Positions 34,652 to 43,752 of a DNA stretch of 64,000 nucleotides are shown here, piece by piece. The stretch is from Flavobacterium tegetincola DSM 22377. GTDB taxonomy: Bacteria > Bacteroidota > Bacteroidia > Flavobacteriales > Flavobacteriaceae. The position numbers and the translations under genes were made by a program. The notes below the pieces were generated by a model. That model ran no database searches. It saw nothing but the letters and a program-made list of their open reading frames with translations, and was not told where the DNA came from. Numbering within the stretch: the stretch's first letter is position 1; each line of letters starts with the position of its first letter. The stretch spans positions 124,001-188,000 of the forward strand of contig NZ_KE384384.1 of assembly GCF_000425485.1 (NCBI RefSeq), in the 5' to 3' direction.

Positions 34652-34851
34652 AGTGATTGATTTATAAAGTGATTTTCTTTTGATTGATGGTGGGTTGTAA
34701 AGGTGAATTGTAGTTACAGATTGTATTCAAAGCACTATTTCGTTCCTCTCCATGACGAGGCAGTGCAGGTGTGTTGTTTCATTAAAACAATGTTAATGGT
34801 TTTGGAATTTAAATTGTTTTGAGCGTAACTTGAACTAAAAAAACGAGTAGT
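34652..34851. other. Intergenic region, 200 bp
   Basis: No gene or clear signal is seen between the tandem repeats and the next plus gene. Confidence 0.4.
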
Positions 34852-35178
34852 ATGGAAAATTCAAAAAAAGAACAACCGATTAATGAAGGATTTAGTGGTG
34901 CAAATAGTGCCAATAATGACACTGTTTCAACACCTGAATTGAAAAAAGAATTTGAGAAAGATGCTGACGGAGATGTGGAACAAGTGGATAGAGCACGCTA
35001 CGTTGATAAAAATTTAGAAGATTCAAAACCGGCTCCACAAGTGGATTATCCGACCGAATCCATTCATCAAACACCACGAACTGCAGAGCACAAGGATTTC
35101 AATTCAAATCCAAATCCAGAAGAATTTCCAGATGAGGATGATCAAAAGGATACCCATCGTGGGAATATAGATGCCTAA
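34852..35178 (+). CDS. Small acidic hydrophilic protein, unknown
   Basis: The 108-residue protein has no signal peptide, no membrane helix and no hydrophobic core. It is rich in Asp, Glu, Lys, Asn and Pro (KEQPINEGFSGANSANND, NPNPEEFPDEDDQKDTHRG), so it is probably intrinsically disordered. Its own terminator follows. No family is recognised; stress-related disordered proteins have similar composition, but that is speculation. Confidence 0.6.
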   Translation: MENSKKEQPINEGFSGANSANNDTVSTPELKKEFEKDADGDVEQVDRARYVDKNLEDSKPAPQVDYPTESIHQTPRTAEHKDFNSNPNPEEFPDEDDQKDTHRGNIDA

Positions 35179-35536
35179 ATTTACAGGCGTTTTGAAAAAG
35201 AGAATTACGTTCGTTATGGATGTGGTTCTCTTTTTTTGTGGCCTATTGTTGAAATTATATAATTTGAGTTACAATAAAACTTTAAAGAAAATGGGTAGAC
35301 AAAATAAATTAAGCGTTAAACTATAGTACTACAATACAATATTTTATAACAAAAGTACATTTTCAGTCCATCTAAATTTTGAATAAACTTAGATCAGTAA
35401 AAACCTAATTTCATCAAATTACGTATAGTTAATTATATGCTAATGAAATTGTATAAAACAATTTAAAAATCCTATAAGCGTCTCATTGGATAGTAGTTGT
35501 AGTTTAGCAGTATTAAAAATTTATAAAAATTAAGCG
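35179..35536. other. Intergenic region, 358 bp
   Basis: It starts with the terminator at 35195-35236. The rest is AT-rich and without a recognised gene or strong promoter match. Confidence 0.4.
35195..35236 (+). terminator. Terminator of the acidic protein gene
   Basis: AAAAAGAGAA (35195-35204) pairs with TTCTCTTTTT (35226-35235); the 21-nt interior is mostly unpaired. Confidence 0.55.
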
Positions 35537-35806
35537 ATGAAAATAGTATCTTTAATTCTGTCAATAGTAGTGTTCTTTGGAGCTGGCTTCTTTTTAATAA
35601 ATGATTTCCAAGCATCTACGGAGTTAAATTATTTACTCTACATGTCTATTCTTGTAGTCTTGATGCTCATTTGCATTGTTGGAGTTTTAATTAATTACCC
35701 ACTTTTAATTCAACAGCGTAAAAAAGTAAGAACAATTATTTATAACAGTTATTCTAATAAACGCATTGTAAATAAAGAATTTGATCACCAATTTACAATG
35801 TCATAA
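35537..35806 (+). CDS. Small two-helix membrane protein, unknown
   Basis: The 89-residue protein has two hydrophobic helices (SLILSIVVFFGAGFFLI and LLYMSILVVLMLICIVGVLI) and a basic tail (QQRKKVRTIIYNSYSNK). Both ends are predicted cytoplasmic. No family is recognised. It has no near neighbour on the same strand. Confidence 0.6.
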   Translation: MKIVSLILSIVVFFGAGFFLINDFQASTELNYLLYMSILVVLMLICIVGVLINYPLLIQQRKKVRTIIYNSYSNKRIVNKEFDHQFTMS

Positions 35807-35987
35807 ACGATAGGTATTTTTCAAGATATTTAAAAGCGATTTCTAACTAGGAGTCGTTTTTTTTTTGCGATTTAATTTTTAAAAGCGATGCAGCGCTCCT
35901 CCTTGATTTCATACTGTAAATATGCTTTTTGATACTAGAAATTTTTGTACATTTCCATCAAACATTTTTAAGTACACCACTTTATAT

Positions 35988-37349
35988 ATGAATACAACTG
36001 CTATCATAGTTATAATTAGCACAATAAGTTTTATTATTGGCTATTTACTTTCCAAATCCATTTTTTCTTCCAAAAATGCTACAGAAAAGCAACTTCTTGA
36101 AGCGCAATTACGTCATCAGGAAACTGTACAAAGTACGCTGAAGCAAGAAAAAATGCAGTCGGAATTGGTTTTTCAAAGGCAAATTGATCAGGTGCAGCGC
36201 GAACGGGAATTGATTCGGACGGAAAAAGAAGTTTTAAGTATTCAACTTTCAAAAAAAGAATCTGATTTTGATTATTTGCTGGAACGCAATAAGGAACAGA
36301 AGCAGGAAGTTGAGCATTTGCAGAAAAAGTTCAGTGTTGAATTTGAAAATTTGGCAAATAAAATCTTAGAGGAAAAAACGTCCAAATTCACACTTCAGAA
36401 TCAAGAAAATCTGAAGACTATTTTAGCGCCTTTGCAGGAGAAAATTCTACATTTTGAGAAAAAAGTAGAAGATACACACAAAGAAAGTATTGATTATCAT
36501 GCGGCACTGCGTGAGCAAATTTTAGGTTTGAAAGATTTAAATGTGCTGATGAATAAAGAAACCATAAATCTGACCAAAGCGTTAAAAGGGGACAATAAAA
36601 TGCAAGGGAATTGGGGCGAATTGGTTCTTGAACGTGTTTTGGAAAAATCAGGTCTGGAAAAAGGACGTGAATATGATGTCCAACAAAGCTTTACGGTTGA
36701 AGGTCAGAAACGCATTCCCGATGTGGTAGTGCATTTGCCGGAAGGCAAAAAAATGATTATTGACTCGAAAGTTTCACTCATTGCTTATGAAAAGTACGTG
36801 AATGAAGAGGAGGAGACTTTGAAGAAGAATTACCTCAACGAGCACATTAGTTCCTTAAAAAGACACGTGGAGCAATTGGGTTCAAAAAACTACCATACGT
36901 TGTATTCTATTGAAAGTCCCGACTTTGTATTGTTATTTGTTCCTATTGAAGCGGCTTTTGCTACAGCACTGAACCAAGATAATTTTCTGTACAATAAAGC
37001 TTTTGAGCAAAACATTATAATTGTTACTCCTACTACTCTTTTGGCAACGCTTCGTACGATTGACAGTATTTGGACCAATCAAAAACAGCAACAAAATGCC
37101 TTTGAAATTGCCCGACAAGCCGGAGCATTATACGATAAATTCTATGGTTTTATTACCGATTTAGAAAAGATAGGTAAAAAGTTGGACGATGCTAAAAGCG
37201 AATACAGTTTGGCGATGAACAAGTTGGTCGATGGCAAAGGAAACTTGGTAAACAGTGTGCAAAAACTTAAAAAAATGGGTGCAAAAACAAATAAGAGTTT
37301 GCCTGAAAACCTTTTTACTTCGGAAATGGATCACGAAGTTGACAATTAA
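35988..37349 (+). CDS. rmuC: DNA recombination protein RmuC
   Basis: The start at 35988 (MNTTAIIVIIST) places the N-terminal membrane helix first; the longer frame adds 22 residues of low quality. The 453-residue protein has a long coiled coil (about residues 35-150) and the RmuC core: NKMQGNWGELVLERVLEKSGL, IPDVVVHLPEGKKMIIDSK and FVPIEAAFATAL, related to PD-(D/E)XK nucleases. RmuC limits inversion at short repeats. It lies 32 bp before the thioesterase gene. Confidence 0.92.
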   Translation: MNTTAIIVIISTISFIIGYLLSKSIFSSKNATEKQLLEAQLRHQETVQSTLKQEKMQSELVFQRQIDQVQRERELIRTEKEVLSIQLSKKESDFDYLLERNKEQKQEVEHLQKKFSVEFENLANKILEEKTSKFTLQNQENLKTILAPLQEKILHFEKKVEDTHKESIDYHAALREQILGLKDLNVLMNKETINLTKALKGDNKMQGNWGELVLERVLEKSGLEKGREYDVQQSFTVEGQKRIPDVVVHLPEGKKMIIDSKVSLIAYEKYVNEEEETLKKNYLNEHISSLKRHVEQLGSKNYHTLYSIESPDFVLLFVPIEAAFATALNQDNFLYNKAFEQNIIIVTPTTLLATLRTIDSIWTNQKQQQNAFEIARQAGALYDKFYGFITDLEKIGKKLDDAKSEYSLAMNKLVDGKGNLVNSVQKLKKMGAKTNKSLPENLFTSEMDHEVDN

Positions 37350-37381
37350 CCCTTATATTTAAACTACCTAAAAACCGAATT

Positions 37382-37918
37382 ATGACTTTTAAAACCGCAA
37401 AATCCTCTAAAGTAACCTTGTCTGAGTTAATGTTACCTTCGCATTCTAATTTTAGTGGTAAGATCCACGGTGGATTTATTCTGTCGTTAATGGATCAGAT
37501 TGCTTTTGCAAGTGCGTCCAAATTCTCAGGATATTATTGCGTAACCGCTTCTGTAAATACAGTTAATTTTTTAAATCCCATAGAAATCGGAGAATTGATT
37601 ACTTTAAAAGCAAGCGTTAATTTTGTGGGCAATAGCTCGATGATTGTGGGCATTCGTGTGGAATCAGAAAACATTCGGACCGGAACGAGAAAACACTGTA
37701 ACTCGTCCTACTTTACTATGGTTGCAAAAGATGATGAAGGAAAACCTATAAAAGTGCCTGGATTAATTGTTTCAAGTGCTGATGAAATTCGTCGCTTTTA
37801 CCACGGAATTCAGCAAACTAAGATAAAAAAAGCAAATCCGAAAATTGCAATCGACGAAAACTTTGATACGATTGAGATGGATCAATTGTTTGAAGATTAC
37901 AATGTTCAGATTCAATAA
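37382..37918 (+). CDS. Acyl-CoA thioesterase, hotdog fold
   Basis: The 178-residue protein has SELMLPSHSNFSGKIHGGFILSLMD-type sequence with the conserved Asp of a BFIT/YciA-like thioesterase, ASASKFSG, and NFLNPIEIGELITLKASVNFVG. It hydrolyses acyl-CoA in the cytoplasm. The tail of about 45 residues is an extension without known role. It ends 1 bp before the convergent DUF5777 gene. Confidence 0.88.
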   Translation: MTFKTAKSSKVTLSELMLPSHSNFSGKIHGGFILSLMDQIAFASASKFSGYYCVTASVNTVNFLNPIEIGELITLKASVNFVGNSSMIVGIRVESENIRTGTRKHCNSSYFTMVAKDDEGKPIKVPGLIVSSADEIRRFYHGIQQTKIKKANPKIAIDENFDTIEMDQLFEDYNVQIQ

Positions 37919-37919
37919 A

Positions 37920-38756
37920 TTAAAATACGCGGGCGAGATTAAAACCAAAAAACACATCTCCTTTTGTCCAATCGCCCGTGGTTTGTCCTAAATATCCCGC
38001 TTCATGAATACCTTGCGAACTGGTAAAATGCATCTGAAATACGTGTCCACCCGTTTCTAAATCTACACCAACTGATAGTGGATTTTTAAATGGAGAATTA
38101 CTTGCACGATTTAAATGTGCGGCATAATCTGCATTAATAGACCATCTTTTAGAAATTTTATATCGACCTCCAATACCAATTGCAAATTGACTGTTATCCT
38201 GCATATCATTGGCTACAAAGTTTTCGTGAAAGAAAGTCGGAGCCAATTCTAAAGACAGATTCTCTGAAAATTTTCTGGATACTAAAATTTGACTCACGTA
38301 AATCAGTCTATTCTCGAACGTCATATTTGGATATAAGCTTTCTTTCAACGTATTGTTAATTGCCAAACTATTGAATCCAACTATTGCTACTGGAAATCCA
38401 TCTTCAATTTGCTCTTGTAAACGGTATTTTACAGAAAAGTCATAAGCCAGTTCACTTCGTGCCCCACCAATAGTCAACCAATCTTTGACACCGTACAAAA
38501 ATTTAATCTGTGTATTGGCATTGTCTAAGCCATAAAATCCTTCAAAACCGTCTTTCACAGAACCAAATCTATGTGCAACTATAAAATATAAATCACCTTT
38601 TGCGGCAAGTTTTGTAGATTCTAAATTAACAATCTTCAATGCTTTAAAGGCGGAAGTGACTACTTGATTGTTAAGCGTAGTATCAATTTCAGATAATAAA
38701 TCATCTTGTGCAAAAGATAAAAACGGCAGAAATAAGAACAGTAATTTGATTTTCAT
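37920..38756 (-). CDS. DUF5777 beta-barrel protein
   Basis: The 278-residue protein has a signal peptide (LPFLSFAQ) and the DUF5777 features: SAFKALKIVNLESTKLAAKGDL, FIVAHRFGSVKDGFEGFYGLDN, IGGARSELAYDF and a Phe end (GFNLARVF). It is an outer membrane barrel. It is the second gene after the OB-fold protein, divergent from cytochrome c and YceI genes; this grouping suggests a shared role in electron transfer or isoprenoid handling. Confidence 0.82.
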   Translation of the reverse strand: MKIKLLFLFLPFLSFAQDDLLSEIDTTLNNQVVTSAFKALKIVNLESTKLAAKGDLYFIVAHRFGSVKDGFEGFYGLDNANTQIKFLYGVKDWLTIGGARSELAYDFSVKYRLQEQIEDGFPVAIVGFNSLAINNTLKESLYPNMTFENRLIYVSQILVSRKFSENLSLELAPTFFHENFVANDMQDNSQFAIGIGGRYKISKRWSINADYAAHLNRASNSPFKNPLSVGVDLETGGHVFQMHFTSSQGIHEAGYLGQTTGDWTKGDVFFGFNLARVF

Positions 38757-38810
38757 AAGGTGGTGTTTTAAGTGTATACTTATCAGATACGGTTAAAGTG
38801 CGGTTATAGT

Positions 38811-39203
38811 TTAATTTTTGACAATAATTGCTTGATCAATTTTAAATTCTTCCAATAAATCATCAAAGCCAACGTACCTGCCCTTTATAGCAATAGTATC
38901 TGAAATTTTTATAGTGTTGGGAATAGCGTCCATAAGATTGACCTCAATCTTTTCCTCTAACATAAAAGATTTATTTTCTAAATCTAACGCGGTAATTTTA
39001 CCGTATATCTCAATAGTCTTGTCTGCATATTTTGCATTGAACAAACTATCATTGGCTTTGAACTCCGTTTGCAATTCAGAAAGCCTGAGCTTGAAGTCCG
39101 AATTTTCTGAACCGATGTCGCGATGGCCTTGATAGGTGTAAAAATAAAGACCGATTGCCGCAACAATTGCGACTGAAAAAACAATGATTATACCTTTTTT
39201 CAT
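38811..39203 (-). CDS. OB-fold (tRNA_anti-like) membrane-anchored protein
   Basis: The start at 39203 (MKKGIIIVFS) is preferred over the one six codons upstream. The 130-residue protein has one N-terminal helix and then an OB-fold: YADKTIEIYGKITALDLENK, FMLEEKIEVNLMD, ISDTIAIKGRYVGFDDLLEEFKIDQ. It faces the periplasm. OB-fold proteins of this type occur near YceI and cytochrome genes in Bacteroidota. Ligand unknown. Confidence 0.75.
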   Translation of the reverse strand: MKKGIIIVFSVAIVAAIGLYFYTYQGHRDIGSENSDFKLRLSELQTEFKANDSLFNAKYADKTIEIYGKITALDLENKSFMLEEKIEVNLMDAIPNTIKISDTIAIKGRYVGFDDLLEEFKIDQAIIVKN

Positions 39204-39290
39204 AATAAAAAATTTAAACAAATTTAATTAACTTTATCTATTTTCTGCATTATATTAACTTTACTATCTAACTTTAGAAAAACAATTAAA

Positions 39291-39656
39291 ATGAATATTA
39301 AACAAATTACTTTTTTAACACTTAACACCACTTTCCTGTGGAGTTGCACTTCTGATAGCACGATGGATCTTGTCAATTCTGAACCCATTGCGGAACAAGT
39401 TGGTTTTGCGAAAGATGTAAAGTCCATCATTGACAATAATTGCGTGGTGTGCCATGGAGCAACGCCTATCCCAGGTACAAATCTATCTTTAACTACGTAC
39501 GATAAAGTTCGTGATGCAGTTTTAAATCGTGGTTTGATTAACAGAATTATGCTGGAAGAAGGAAATTCGAGTTTAATGCCACAAGGAGGTCCAAAATTGC
39601 CAAATGCCACAATTTCTATTATTGCAAAATGGCAAGAAGACGGTTTACAACAATAA
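39291..39656 (+). CDS. Cytochrome c-like heme lipoprotein
   Basis: The 121-residue protein has a lipobox-like LWSCTSD, then FAKDVKSIIDNNCVVCHGA with the heme-attachment motif CVVCH, and SSLMPQGGPKLP, whose Met is the likely sixth ligand. It is a single-heme periplasmic cytochrome domain. The YceI gene starts 13 bp after it. The partner redox enzyme is not in the window. Confidence 0.88.
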   Translation: MNIKQITFLTLNTTFLWSCTSDSTMDLVNSEPIAEQVGFAKDVKSIIDNNCVVCHGATPIPGTNLSLTTYDKVRDAVLNRGLINRIMLEEGNSSLMPQGGPKLPNATISIIAKWQEDGLQQ

Positions 39657-39669
39657 AAATCAATACATT

Positions 39670-40209
39670 ATGAAAAATTCAATTATAATTTGCTTACTGC
39701 TTTGCTTCAATGCAACCTTTGCACAAGAAAAATTAATTACCAAAAATGGAACTACCTCGTTTGAAGGTTCCGTTGCCTCGTTTGAAGAAGTAAAGGCCAA
39801 GAATGATAATGTGACGTGTATCTTAAATACGCAAACTGGCGAAATTGCAAGTTTGGCACTAATCAAAGGTTTCAAATTTAAAGTTGCTTTAATGGAAGAG
39901 CATTTTAATGAAAATTACATGGAATCCACACGTTATCCAAAATCAACATTTAGAGGCGTTATCAAAAATTTCAATGTTAAAGATTTGACTAGTGTTGCGC
40001 AAGAATATACTATAAGTGGCAAACTTGAGATGCACGGAAAGTCAAAAGACATCACTACTGTTGCCAAAATTAAAAAAGCAGATAATGGCGTAGAAATCGT
40101 AACCAATTTTTCTGTGAATGCAAGTGACTTTGCTATTGAGATTCCAAGTGTTGTAAAAAACAAAGTATCTAATAAAATTAATATTTCTAATGTTTTTGTT
40201 TTAAAATAG
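39670..40209 (+). CDS. YceI-family protein
   Basis: The start at 39670 (MKNSIIICLLL) is used because it opens a signal peptide ending NATFAQ. The 179-residue mature domain is an 8-stranded lipocalin-like YceI barrel: TSFEGSVASFEEVKAKND, EIASLALIKGFKFKVALMEEHFNENYME, YPKSTFRGVI and SGKLEMHGKSKDI. YceI proteins bind polyisoprenoids in the periplasm. Together with the cytochrome c, OB-fold and DUF5777 proteins it forms a divergent four-gene group. Confidence 0.9.
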   Translation: MKNSIIICLLLCFNATFAQEKLITKNGTTSFEGSVASFEEVKAKNDNVTCILNTQTGEIASLALIKGFKFKVALMEEHFNENYMESTRYPKSTFRGVIKNFNVKDLTSVAQEYTISGKLEMHGKSKDITTVAKIKKADNGVEIVTNFSVNASDFAIEIPSVVKNKVSNKINISNVFVLK

Positions 40210-40236
40210 TCGGTTAATAAAAATCTTTACCGCAAC

Positions 40237-40276
40237 AAAAAAGTCTCTTTCCACAACAGAAAGAGACTTTTTTTTT
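40237..40276. terminator. Bidirectional terminator between yceI-like and carB
   Basis: Stem GTCTCTTTC/GAAAGAGAC (40243-40251, 40259-40267), loop CACAACA, flanked by A6 and T9. Confidence 0.88.
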
Positions 40277-40293
40277 TAAGTTTAAGCTTCTTA

Positions 40294-43149
40294 TTATTTA
40301 CTCAAATACATTTTTCGTCTTGAATACAACTCATAAAACTGGTCGTCTTTCAAATCGTCAATGAATAAAATACTTTCTCCCGTTGATTTCATTTCTGGAC
40401 CTAAAGCTTTATTTACGTTTTTAAACTTACTAAAAGAGAAAACGGGTTGCTTGATTGCATATCCTTTCAATTGCGGATTGAATTTAAAATCCGTTACTTT
40501 ATTATGACCCAACATTACTTTAGTAGCATAATTTACGTAAGGTTCACCATACGCTTTTGCAATAAAAGGAACTGTTCTAGAAGCTCTTGGATTGGCCTCA
40601 ATAATATAAACCATGTCATCTTTAATTGCGAATTGAATATTGATTAGACCCACAGTATGCAATGCTCTTGCAATTTTATGCGTATGATCTTTAATTTGCT
40701 GCATCACAAATTCACCTAGATTAAATGGTGGTAAAGTTGCGTTTGAATCTCCAGAATGCACACCACAAGGCTCAATATGCTCCATAATTCCAATGATGTA
40801 TACATTTCCATCCGCATCGCAAATTGCATCGGCTTCTGCTTCAATCGCACCATCTAAATAGTGGTCTAAAAGCAATTTATTTCCAGGAATTGATTTCAAT
40901 AAATCAATTACGTGTTCTTCTAATTCTTGTTTATTGATGACAATTTTCATTCCTTGTCCACCCAAAACATAGGAAGGTCGAACTAATAATGGAAAATCTA
41001 ATGTATCGGCTAATTTACTTGCTTCTTCAGCACTTTCGGCAATTCCGAATTGTGGAAAAGGAATTTTAAGATCCGTCAATAATTCAGAGAAACGACCTCT
41101 ATCTTCCGCTAAATCTAAAGCGTCAAAACTAGTTCCTAGAATTTTAATTCCGTATTTTGAAAGTTTTTCAGCTAATTTCAAAGCAGTTTGTCCTCCTAAT
41201 TGCACAATTACACCTTCTGGTTTTTCGTGACGAATGATGTCGTAAATATGTTCCCAGAAAACCGGTTCAAAGTACAATTTATCTGCTGTATCAAAATCAG
41301 TCGAAACCGTTTCAGGATTACAGTTGATCATAATGGTTTCGTAACCACATTCTTTTGCCGCTAAAACTCCGTGAACACAAGAATAATCAAATTCAATTCC
41401 TTGACCAATACGGTTTGGACCTGATCCAAGAACGATTACTTTTTTCTTGTCGGTAACAATACTTTCGTTATGAACGTATCTTGTTCCGTCTGCTTTTTCA
41501 ACTTCAGCTTCAAAAGTAGAATAGTAGTAAGGAGTTAGTGCCGTAAATTCAGCCGCACACGTATCTACTAACTTGAAAACGCGGTTGATGTTTTTCTCCT
41601 CACGTAATTTATAAATCTGACTTTCCAAACAACCCATCATGTGAGCGATTTGTCGGTCGGCAAATCCTTTTTGTTTCGCTTCTAAAAGCAATTCTTTAGG
41701 AAGCGTATCGACTTTGAAATTTGATATTTCACGGTCTAAAGTATACAATTCCTCATATTGCTTCAAGAACCACATGTCAATTTTAGTAATTTCGTGAATT
41801 CTACTCAATGGAATTCCCATTGCAATTGCATCGTAAATTACAAACACACGGTCCCAACTTGCAAAAGTCAGTTTCTCAATGATTTGTTCGTAATTTTTAT
41901 ATCCTTTTCCATCAGCTCCTAAACCATTCCTTTTAATTTCTAAGGATTGTGTCGCTTTGTGCAAGGCTTCTTGGAACGAACGTCCAATTCCCATTACTTC
42001 ACCAACTGATTTCATTTGAAGTCCCAAAGTTCTATCAGCACCTTCAAATTTATCAAAGTTCCAACGTGGTATTTTTACAATTACATAATCTAAAGTTGGC
42101 TCGAATAAAGCCGAAGTTGATTTTGTAATTTGGTTTTGCAGTTCATCTAAAGTGTAACCTAAAGCTAATTTCGAAGCGATTTTTGCAATTGGATAACCTG
42201 TTGCTTTTGATGCCAAGGCTGATGAACGAGAAACACGTGGATTGATCTCAATGGCAACAATATCTTCTTTTTCGTCAGGCGAAACGGCGAATTGCACGTT
42301 ACAACCTCCTGCAAAATTTCCGATACTTCGCATCATCAAAATTGCCATGTCACGCATTTTTTGGAAAGTCGTGTCCGATAACGTCATTGCTGGAGCCACT
42401 GTAATTGAATCTCCTGTATGAATTCCCATCGGGTCCATGTTTTCAATAGAACAGATGATTACCACATTATCGTTATTGTCACGTAAAAGTTCCAATTCGT
42501 ATTCTTTCCATCCGATTAACGCTTTGTCAATTAATACTTCATGTATTGGTGACATTTCCAATCCGTAAGAAAGTTTTTCGTCGAATTCTTCTTTGGTATG
42601 TACAAAAGCAGCTCCAGTTCCTCCTAAAGTAAACGAAGGACGGATTACCAATGGGAAACCAAATTCTTGCGCAATCTCTTTTCCTTGTAAGAAAGATGTT
42701 GCCGTTTTTGCTGGTGCCGTTGGAACGCCAATTTTTTCAAGTAGTTGTTTAAACTGTTCGCGATCTTCTGTAACGTTAATCGCATTGATGTCCACACCAA
42801 TTAATTTCACACCAAAATCTTCCCAAATTCCTTTTTCATCGGCTTCTAAACATAAATTTAAAGCCGTTTGTCCTCCCATTGTTGGTAAAACAGCGTCAAT
42901 TTGAGGATGTTCTTTTAAAATTTGAATTATTGACTTGGTAGTTAAAGGCAATAAATACACATGATCCGCCATTGTTGGATCGGTCATGATGGTTGCTGGA
43001 TTGGAATTGATTAAGATAACTTCAATTCCTTCCTCACGAATAGAACGAGCGGATTGTGAACCAGCATAATCAAATTCGCATGCTTGTCCGATTACAATAG
43101 GTCCTGAACCAATTATTAAAAGCGATTTAATTGAATTGTCTTTCGGCAT
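40294..43149 (-). CDS. carB: Carbamoyl-phosphate synthase large subunit
   Basis: The ATG at 43149 (MPKDNSIKSLLIIGSG) is used; upstream codons have no family match. The 951-residue protein has two homologous ATP-grasp halves: GSGPIVIGQACEFDYAGSQ in the first and GSGPNRIGQGIEFDYSCVH in the second, with FTLGGTGAAF and VLGGQGMKIV. It makes carbamoyl phosphate from bicarbonate, ammonia and ATP for pyrimidines and arginine. It is about 120 residues shorter than E. coli CarB; the C-terminal regulatory (MGS-like) domain is missing, because the protein ends soon after ALGPEMKSTGE, and regulation by UMP/ornithine is then unlikely. carA is not in the window. Confidence 0.94.
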   Translation of the reverse strand: MPKDNSIKSLLIIGSGPIVIGQACEFDYAGSQSARSIREEGIEVILINSNPATIMTDPTMADHVYLLPLTTKSIIQILKEHPQIDAVLPTMGGQTALNLCLEADEKGIWEDFGVKLIGVDINAINVTEDREQFKQLLEKIGVPTAPAKTATSFLQGKEIAQEFGFPLVIRPSFTLGGTGAAFVHTKEEFDEKLSYGLEMSPIHEVLIDKALIGWKEYELELLRDNNDNVVIICSIENMDPMGIHTGDSITVAPAMTLSDTTFQKMRDMAILMMRSIGNFAGGCNVQFAVSPDEKEDIVAIEINPRVSRSSALASKATGYPIAKIASKLALGYTLDELQNQITKSTSALFEPTLDYVIVKIPRWNFDKFEGADRTLGLQMKSVGEVMGIGRSFQEALHKATQSLEIKRNGLGADGKGYKNYEQIIEKLTFASWDRVFVIYDAIAMGIPLSRIHEITKIDMWFLKQYEELYTLDREISNFKVDTLPKELLLEAKQKGFADRQIAHMMGCLESQIYKLREEKNINRVFKLVDTCAAEFTALTPYYYSTFEAEVEKADGTRYVHNESIVTDKKKVIVLGSGPNRIGQGIEFDYSCVHGVLAAKECGYETIMINCNPETVSTDFDTADKLYFEPVFWEHIYDIIRHEKPEGVIVQLGGQTALKLAEKLSKYGIKILGTSFDALDLAEDRGRFSELLTDLKIPFPQFGIAESAEEASKLADTLDFPLLVRPSYVLGGQGMKIVINKQELEEHVIDLLKSIPGNKLLLDHYLDGAIEAEADAICDADGNVYIIGIMEHIEPCGVHSGDSNATLPPFNLGEFVMQQIKDHTHKIARALHTVGLINIQFAIKDDMVYIIEANPRASRTVPFIAKAYGEPYVNYATKVMLGHNKVTDFKFNPQLKGYAIKQPVFSFSKFKNVNKALGPEMKSTGESILFIDDLKDDQFYELYSRRKMYLSK

Positions 43150-43249
43150 AGTAGTTGTTTTTATGTGTAGTTGTGTTGTTGTATGTTTACTTTCGGACAA
43201 GTCGCGACTTATCCAAATTGTATATTAAAAAGAGTTGAGTTTATACCCT

Positions 43250-43335
43250 CAAACCCTAGCCCTGATAGCAGCGGTATCCTTTTTAATTTTTCTTTAAAAT
43301 TAAAAAGATATAGCGAATAGCAGGAAATAGCTCCT
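43250..43335. repeat. Imperfect long hairpin element between rpmH and carB
   Basis: A 12-bp perfect dyad CTTTTTAATTTT (43279-43290) and AAAATTAAAAAG (43296-43307) with a 5-nt loop, flanked by imperfect arms that contain TAGCCCTGATAGCAGCGGTAT and ATATAGCGAATAGCAGG. The whole element is about 85 bp. From memory, very similar elements recur in intergenic regions of Flavobacterium genomes; only one copy is present here. Confidence 0.55.
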
Positions 43336-43364
43336 AAAATTAATCAATATTTTATAAAAAACTT

Positions 43365-43399
43365 TAAAAAAAAGCCGCTACTAATAAAAGTAACGGCTT
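43365..43399 (-). terminator. Terminator of rpmH
   Basis: On the minus strand AAGCCGTTACT pairs with AGTAGCGGCTT (one G-U) around a 6-nt loop, then T7. Confidence 0.85.
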
Positions 43400-43421
43400 G
43401 ATATTGATTAGAAGCTAATCA

Positions 43422-43583
43422 TTATTTTTTGTGTCTTGGTTCGCAAGAAACAGTCAATTTATGTCTTCCTTTTGCTCTTCTACGTGCTAGAACTTTTCTT
43501 CCATTTGGAGATTCCATTCTGTCCATAAATCCGTGTTTATTTCTTCTCTTTCTTTTCGATGGTTGAAATGTTCTTTTGCTCAT
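43422..43583 (-). CDS. rpmH: 50S ribosomal protein L34
   Basis: The frame encodes 53 residues: [19 protein letters not shown], then a segment with [19 protein letters not shown] and a tail ending CEPRHKK. This is the highly basic L34 protein of the large subunit. A consensus promoter and a terminator frame it as a single-gene unit. dnaA and rnpA, often next to rpmH in other phyla, are absent. Confidence 0.97.
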   Translation of the reverse strand: MSKRTFQPSKRKRRNKHGFMDRMESPNGRKVLARRRAKGRHKLTVSCEPRHKK

Positions 43584-43658
43584 TGCTTTGTATCTTTAAA
43601 ATCTTGATTTAATTTCTATCTATTAGGTTGTAAGTTTTTCTTCCCTTAAAACCGAGTG

Positions 43659-43688
43659 CAAATATACAAAGGTTTTTTTTTTAAGCAA
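43659..43688 (-). promoter_or_regulatory. Promoter of rpmH
   Basis: On the minus strand TTG (plus 43686-43688), 19-bp spacer, TATATTTG (plus 43659-43666): a full consensus match. Confidence 0.75.
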
Positions 43689-43722
43689 GCGGTTTTATAA
43701 AAATATTTTCAAATGATTTTCT

Positions 43723-43730
43723 TACCTTTG
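43723..43730 (+). promoter_or_regulatory. -7 element of the 43753 gene
   Basis: TACCTTTG, 22 bp before the ATG. Confidence 0.55.
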
Positions 43731-43752
43731 CAAACTTAATTAAAGAACTACT

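Noticed and set aside
39224-39610. Minus-strand frame opposite the cytochrome gene
   Set aside because: The plus strand encodes CVVCH and Met ligand motifs; the minus frame has no recognisable features.
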